Source of the DNA: Amaurobius ferox | Lineage: Eukaryota > Arthropoda > Arachnida > Araneae > Amaurobiidae | Assembly: GCA_951213105.1 (NCBI GenBank) | Contig: OX578145.1 | Location: forward strand, 116,515,239 to 116,579,238 | Length of the DNA: 64,000 nt | Direction: 5' to 3' | In this document: piece by piece, positions 61,047-64,000 of the stretch | Layout of the letters: each line of letters starts with the position of its first letter | Numbering within the stretch: position 1 is the stretch's first letter | Translations under genes and position numbers: made by a program | Notes under the pieces: model-generated | Told to the model about the DNA's origin: nothing | Databases searched by the model: none | What the model saw: only the letters and a program-made list of their open reading frames with translations

Positions 61047-63060
61047 AAATAAGTATAGAAGTATAAATAAGAAAGCATACAATAATTTCAGAAATATGTG
61101 ATATGTTTTCTTCTTCGGTGTGAGCAGGTTAAAAGTATCTACAAAATGGACTGACCGCATGCAAAAAGATAATTAAATAAAGAAATACGTTACACCAATA
61201 TCATCTGATGAGAGGAAAGTGAAAAAATTGAATAAACCCAGAGAAATATAAACAAAATCTAGAACAATAAAGCCAAATTCAATAAAAAATAAAAGTGCCA
61301 TTTAAGCATGGTAACGTCATAACTAAAAGAAATTTGTTTTTTCACAATTTTCTTCCTTACTTTATAGTAATATTTATATATTACTAAGCCCTCATATGAT
61401 TTTGTTTGCAAAATTCACAGTTTCAAATCAGATAATTCGTATTGTAGTTTTATTTCCCATCAAGTCATTTTTTTGTTGAAGGTCCTTTGTTAAATGTCAA
61501 GAAGGGGTTACAGAAATTTCATTTATTTGAGTTTGAAATGGATGACCTTATCTCTTTAACACATACTTGTTTGCCTCAAAACACCTTCATCTTTCAAAGT
61601 TATTACTTTAAACTACCTGATGGCTTGGCCATAGTCCATTTCCTCTGAGTCCACTTTTGTTTGGCATTTACATGCACTATTTGAAGTTTTATTGTTTTAT
61701 CTTATTGTGTTTTCTTTTCATGTTTGTTATATTGATTATTTTTTTCTCCTTGACCAGTTTTGTTGATATTTCAGTGTTCATTCCATTATGAATTCGATTG
61801 ATTCGTGTATTCAATGTTGTTGTATTGATTCATGTATTAAATGTGTGTGTGTGTATGTGTTATCTATAATTTAGAATGTAATAATTCTTTTTCTTTTCTG
61901 GATGTGCTGGCCATCTATATAAATACAATTGAAAATCTGTCTGTCTGTTTGTTTGTTTGCTTCACAATCACGAGAGAACGGCTGAACCGAATTTGATGAA
62001 ATTTTGTGGGTAGCCTTGAAATAGCCCCACTTAAAATTTAGTTCAAGTTTCGAGGTTCCTCCCTGGTTCCTCCAAATGAAAAGATTGAAAATCAAATAAG
62101 TATAGAAGTATAAATAAGAAAGCATACAATAATTTCAGAAATATGTGATAGATTTTCTTCTTTGGTGTGAACAGGTTAAAAGTTTCTACAAAATGGACTG
62201 ACCGCATACAATAATATAATTAAATAAAGAGACTGACCGCATACAATAATATAATTAAATAAAGAGATGTTCCACCAATACCATCTGGTTTCCCGGCCGC
62301 CCATTTTTGCTGCTCTATATCTTCGGATGAGTCGGACGGCCTGGGTTTTCGACCAATACCATCTGATGAGAGGAAAGTGAAAAAATTGAATAAGTCCAGA
62401 GAAATATAGACAAAGTCTAGAACAATAAAGCCAAAAACAATTGCAAAGATAGGGTATAAAGAATAAAAATGCCATTTAAATATGGTAAAGTCATAACTAA
62501 AAGAAATTTATTTTTTCCCAATTTTCTTCCTTACTTTATAGTAATATTTATATACTACTAAGCCCTCATATGATTTGTTTGCAAACTTCACAGTTTCAAG
62601 TCAGATAATTCGTATTGTGGTTTCATTTCCCATCAAGTCATTTTTTGTTACAGAAATTTCATTTATTTGAGTTTAAAATGGATGACCTTATCTTTTTAAC
62701 ACATACCTGCTTGCCTCAAAACACCTTCATCTTTCAAAGTTATTACTTTAAACTCCCTGATGGCTTGGCCATAGTTTATTTCCTCTGAGTCCACTTTTGT
62801 TTGGCATTTGCATGCACTATTTGAAATTTCATTGTTTTATCTTATTCTGTTTCCTTTTCATGTTTGTTACATTGATTATTTTTGCCCTCCTTGACCAGTC
62901 TTGTTGATATTTCAGTGTTCATTCCATTATGAATTCTATTGATTCATGTATTCAATGTTGTATTGATTCATGTATTCACACACACATGTGTATTAAATGC
63001 TACCTATAATTTAGAAATAATTCTCTTTCTTTTCTGGATGTGCTGGTCATCTATATAAAT
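61047..63060 (+). repeat. 1.05-kb tandem duplication in WASHC1 intron 4
   Basis: Two direct copies both start aagtatagaagtataaataa, at about 61051 and 62098, and continue in parallel through actgaccgcat, cttccttactttatagtaat, aaacaccttcatctttcaaa and ttctggatgtgctgg. The second copy has an extra 30-bp duplication (actgaccgcatacaataata, twice) and a segment with tcccggccgcccatttttgc near 62290. Both copies run into a Helitron-like end (atctatataaata). No conserved coding match is seen. Confidence 0.88.
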
Positions 63061-63540
63061 AAAATTGAAAATCTGTCTGTCTGTTTGTTTGTTTGTCCCA
63101 TCATCACAAGAAAACCTGCTGAACCGAATTTGATGAAATTTTGTGGGTAGCCTTGAAATAGCTCCACTTAAAATTTAGTTCGAGTTTCTAAGACCAGGGG
63201 TTGTCGAGATATTAATGGAAAATGAAACTTTTTCCTAGGAGTTCTACTCTCTAACTCCCTAGTTCCTCAAAACAAAAAGGTTGAAAATCGTTTGTTTCAA
63301 ACATGAAAGTGAATTAAAACTTTATCTGTGAGTTTGGTGGCAGGTTTTTGTGCTAAATACTCATTTTCTGATGTCATGAGTTGTTAGAAAACATGAATTT
63401 AAATGGAAAATCTGTCACCATTGTTTATTTTTCACAAGCTTTTACTCAACGATGAAAAGTATTAAGAAATCAAAATGGTTAATTAATTTTTAGCATTCTA
63501 TGAGGATATATCATGTTGCTCGGCAACACAGTTAAATTGT
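63055..63540 (+). mobile_element. Helitron-like repeat, copy 2
   Basis: Starts ctatataaataaaattgaaa and a ctgtctgtctg tract, with gctgaaccgaatttgatgaa near 63118 and a possible 3' hairpin gttgctcggcaac near 63515. It is the same family as 8375-9006 in the opposite orientation. A third, shortened copy lies at 61910-62060. The hairpin near one end is suggestive of Helitrons, but no Rep/helicase protein is present to confirm it. Confidence 0.6.
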
Positions 63541-63570
63541 TGTTGTTTCTCATCCCCAAGACCAGCAATG

Positions 63571-64000
63571 CTAGATCAGGTCCATAAGCCCGTTCACTCT
63601 CAGAAAGTCCAGCACCAAAAGGGGGTCTTGAGCCAGGTCCTGCCTGGTGAGCCCCAGACAGGATAAAATGTGGTCAGGGGAGGCTTGAGCAGTAGAACAC
63701 TTAGTGCAGATTTCGAAATGCTTACTACCACCAATAAAACTCATTGATGACAGATGACCACTGAGGAAGCGAGTAAGTGTAGTTTGATCTCGTCTACTGC
63801 TGCCCCAAACCAAAGAGCCGCCTGGGCTCCTACTCTGGTACCATGTGTGTACCGGTGGTACCATCCAGACGGCCTTGTCTTTTGCCTTACATTTAGAAAA
63901 AAGGTCCGAATAAGTAAGAGGAGCGACAGTCGTGATGGCCTCTTCAGCACCTGCTTTGGCCAAACTGTCCGCGATCTCATTTCCAGCAACATCGACATGA
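63571..64000 (-). pseudogene. Jockey-like non-LTR retrotransposon, RNase H end
   Basis: Read from the right edge on the minus strand, the frame opens inside an RNase H domain with HVDVAGNEIADSLAKAG, holding the catalytic-type D and the N-E-x-A-D pattern. It continues open through PPVHTWYQSRSPGGSLVWGS and TTLTRFLSGHLSSMSFIGGS. A C-terminal zinc-knuckle-like CTKCSTAQASPDHILSCLGL follows, and the frame ends FLRVNGLMDLI at a stop at 63571-63573. After the stop, a short 3' end has ttggggatgagaaacaacaa. The upstream reverse transcriptase lies outside the window. No stop interrupts this part, so it may belong to a recent copy; whether the whole is intact cannot be judged. Confidence 0.85.

Overview
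This is an AT-rich stretch of animal nuclear DNA. Split genes with GT-AG introns and a very dense load of DNA transposons, SINE-like repeats and satellite-like arrays point to an arthropod. An RNase H fragment at the right edge resembles Jockey-type elements I associate with spider genomes, so an arachnid, probably a spider, is my best guess. That placement is inference.

Two conserved host genes are recognisable, arranged head to head about 12.5 kb apart. On the minus strand, three coding exons (15386-15514, 2044-2176, 1746-1919) encode the N-terminal third of ALG12, the ER alpha-1,6-mannosyltransferase of N-glycan precursor assembly. The rest lies beyond the left edge. On the plus strand, four coding exons (28029-28262, 33612-33898, 53030-53247, 60378-60856) encode WASHC1 (WASH1), the nucleation-promoting subunit of the endosomal WASH complex, from its start through the proline-rich and WH2 regions. 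The C-terminal acidic part lies beyond the right edge. Exon phases join without a shift in both genes.

Almost everything else is repeats. The ALG12 intron (2.2-15.4 kb) holds a long-TIR element, a P-element/THAP9-like relic, a foldback duplication, a piggyBac-like element bounded by TTAA, a Helitron-like repeat, an array of about 145-bp units, a Tc1 relic, part of a MITE and a SINE. Between the genes lie a 2.75-kb element with roughly 180-bp inverted ends and a DD39D mariner-like transposase, itself split by an LTR-like insertion with a 9-bp target duplication, plus pogo remnants. WASHC1 intron 1 holds a Tc1 element with intact ends and several foldback MITEs. Intron 2 (19 kb) holds 747-bp tandem repeats and a nested pogo-type block containing tRNA-derived SINE arrays and a near-perfect 1.4-kb inverted repeat. 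Intron 3 is largely about 300-bp satellite-like units plus a frameshifted DDE transposase. Intron 4 holds a 1.05-kb tandem duplication and the 3' end of a Jockey-like retrotransposon.

I found no CRISPR array, operon or clearly novel protein system. The most unusual structures are the large inverted repeat nested in the pogo element, the multi-head SINE arrays, and the long-TIR mariner-like family with its derived MITEs. All identities were judged by eye, without database searches.
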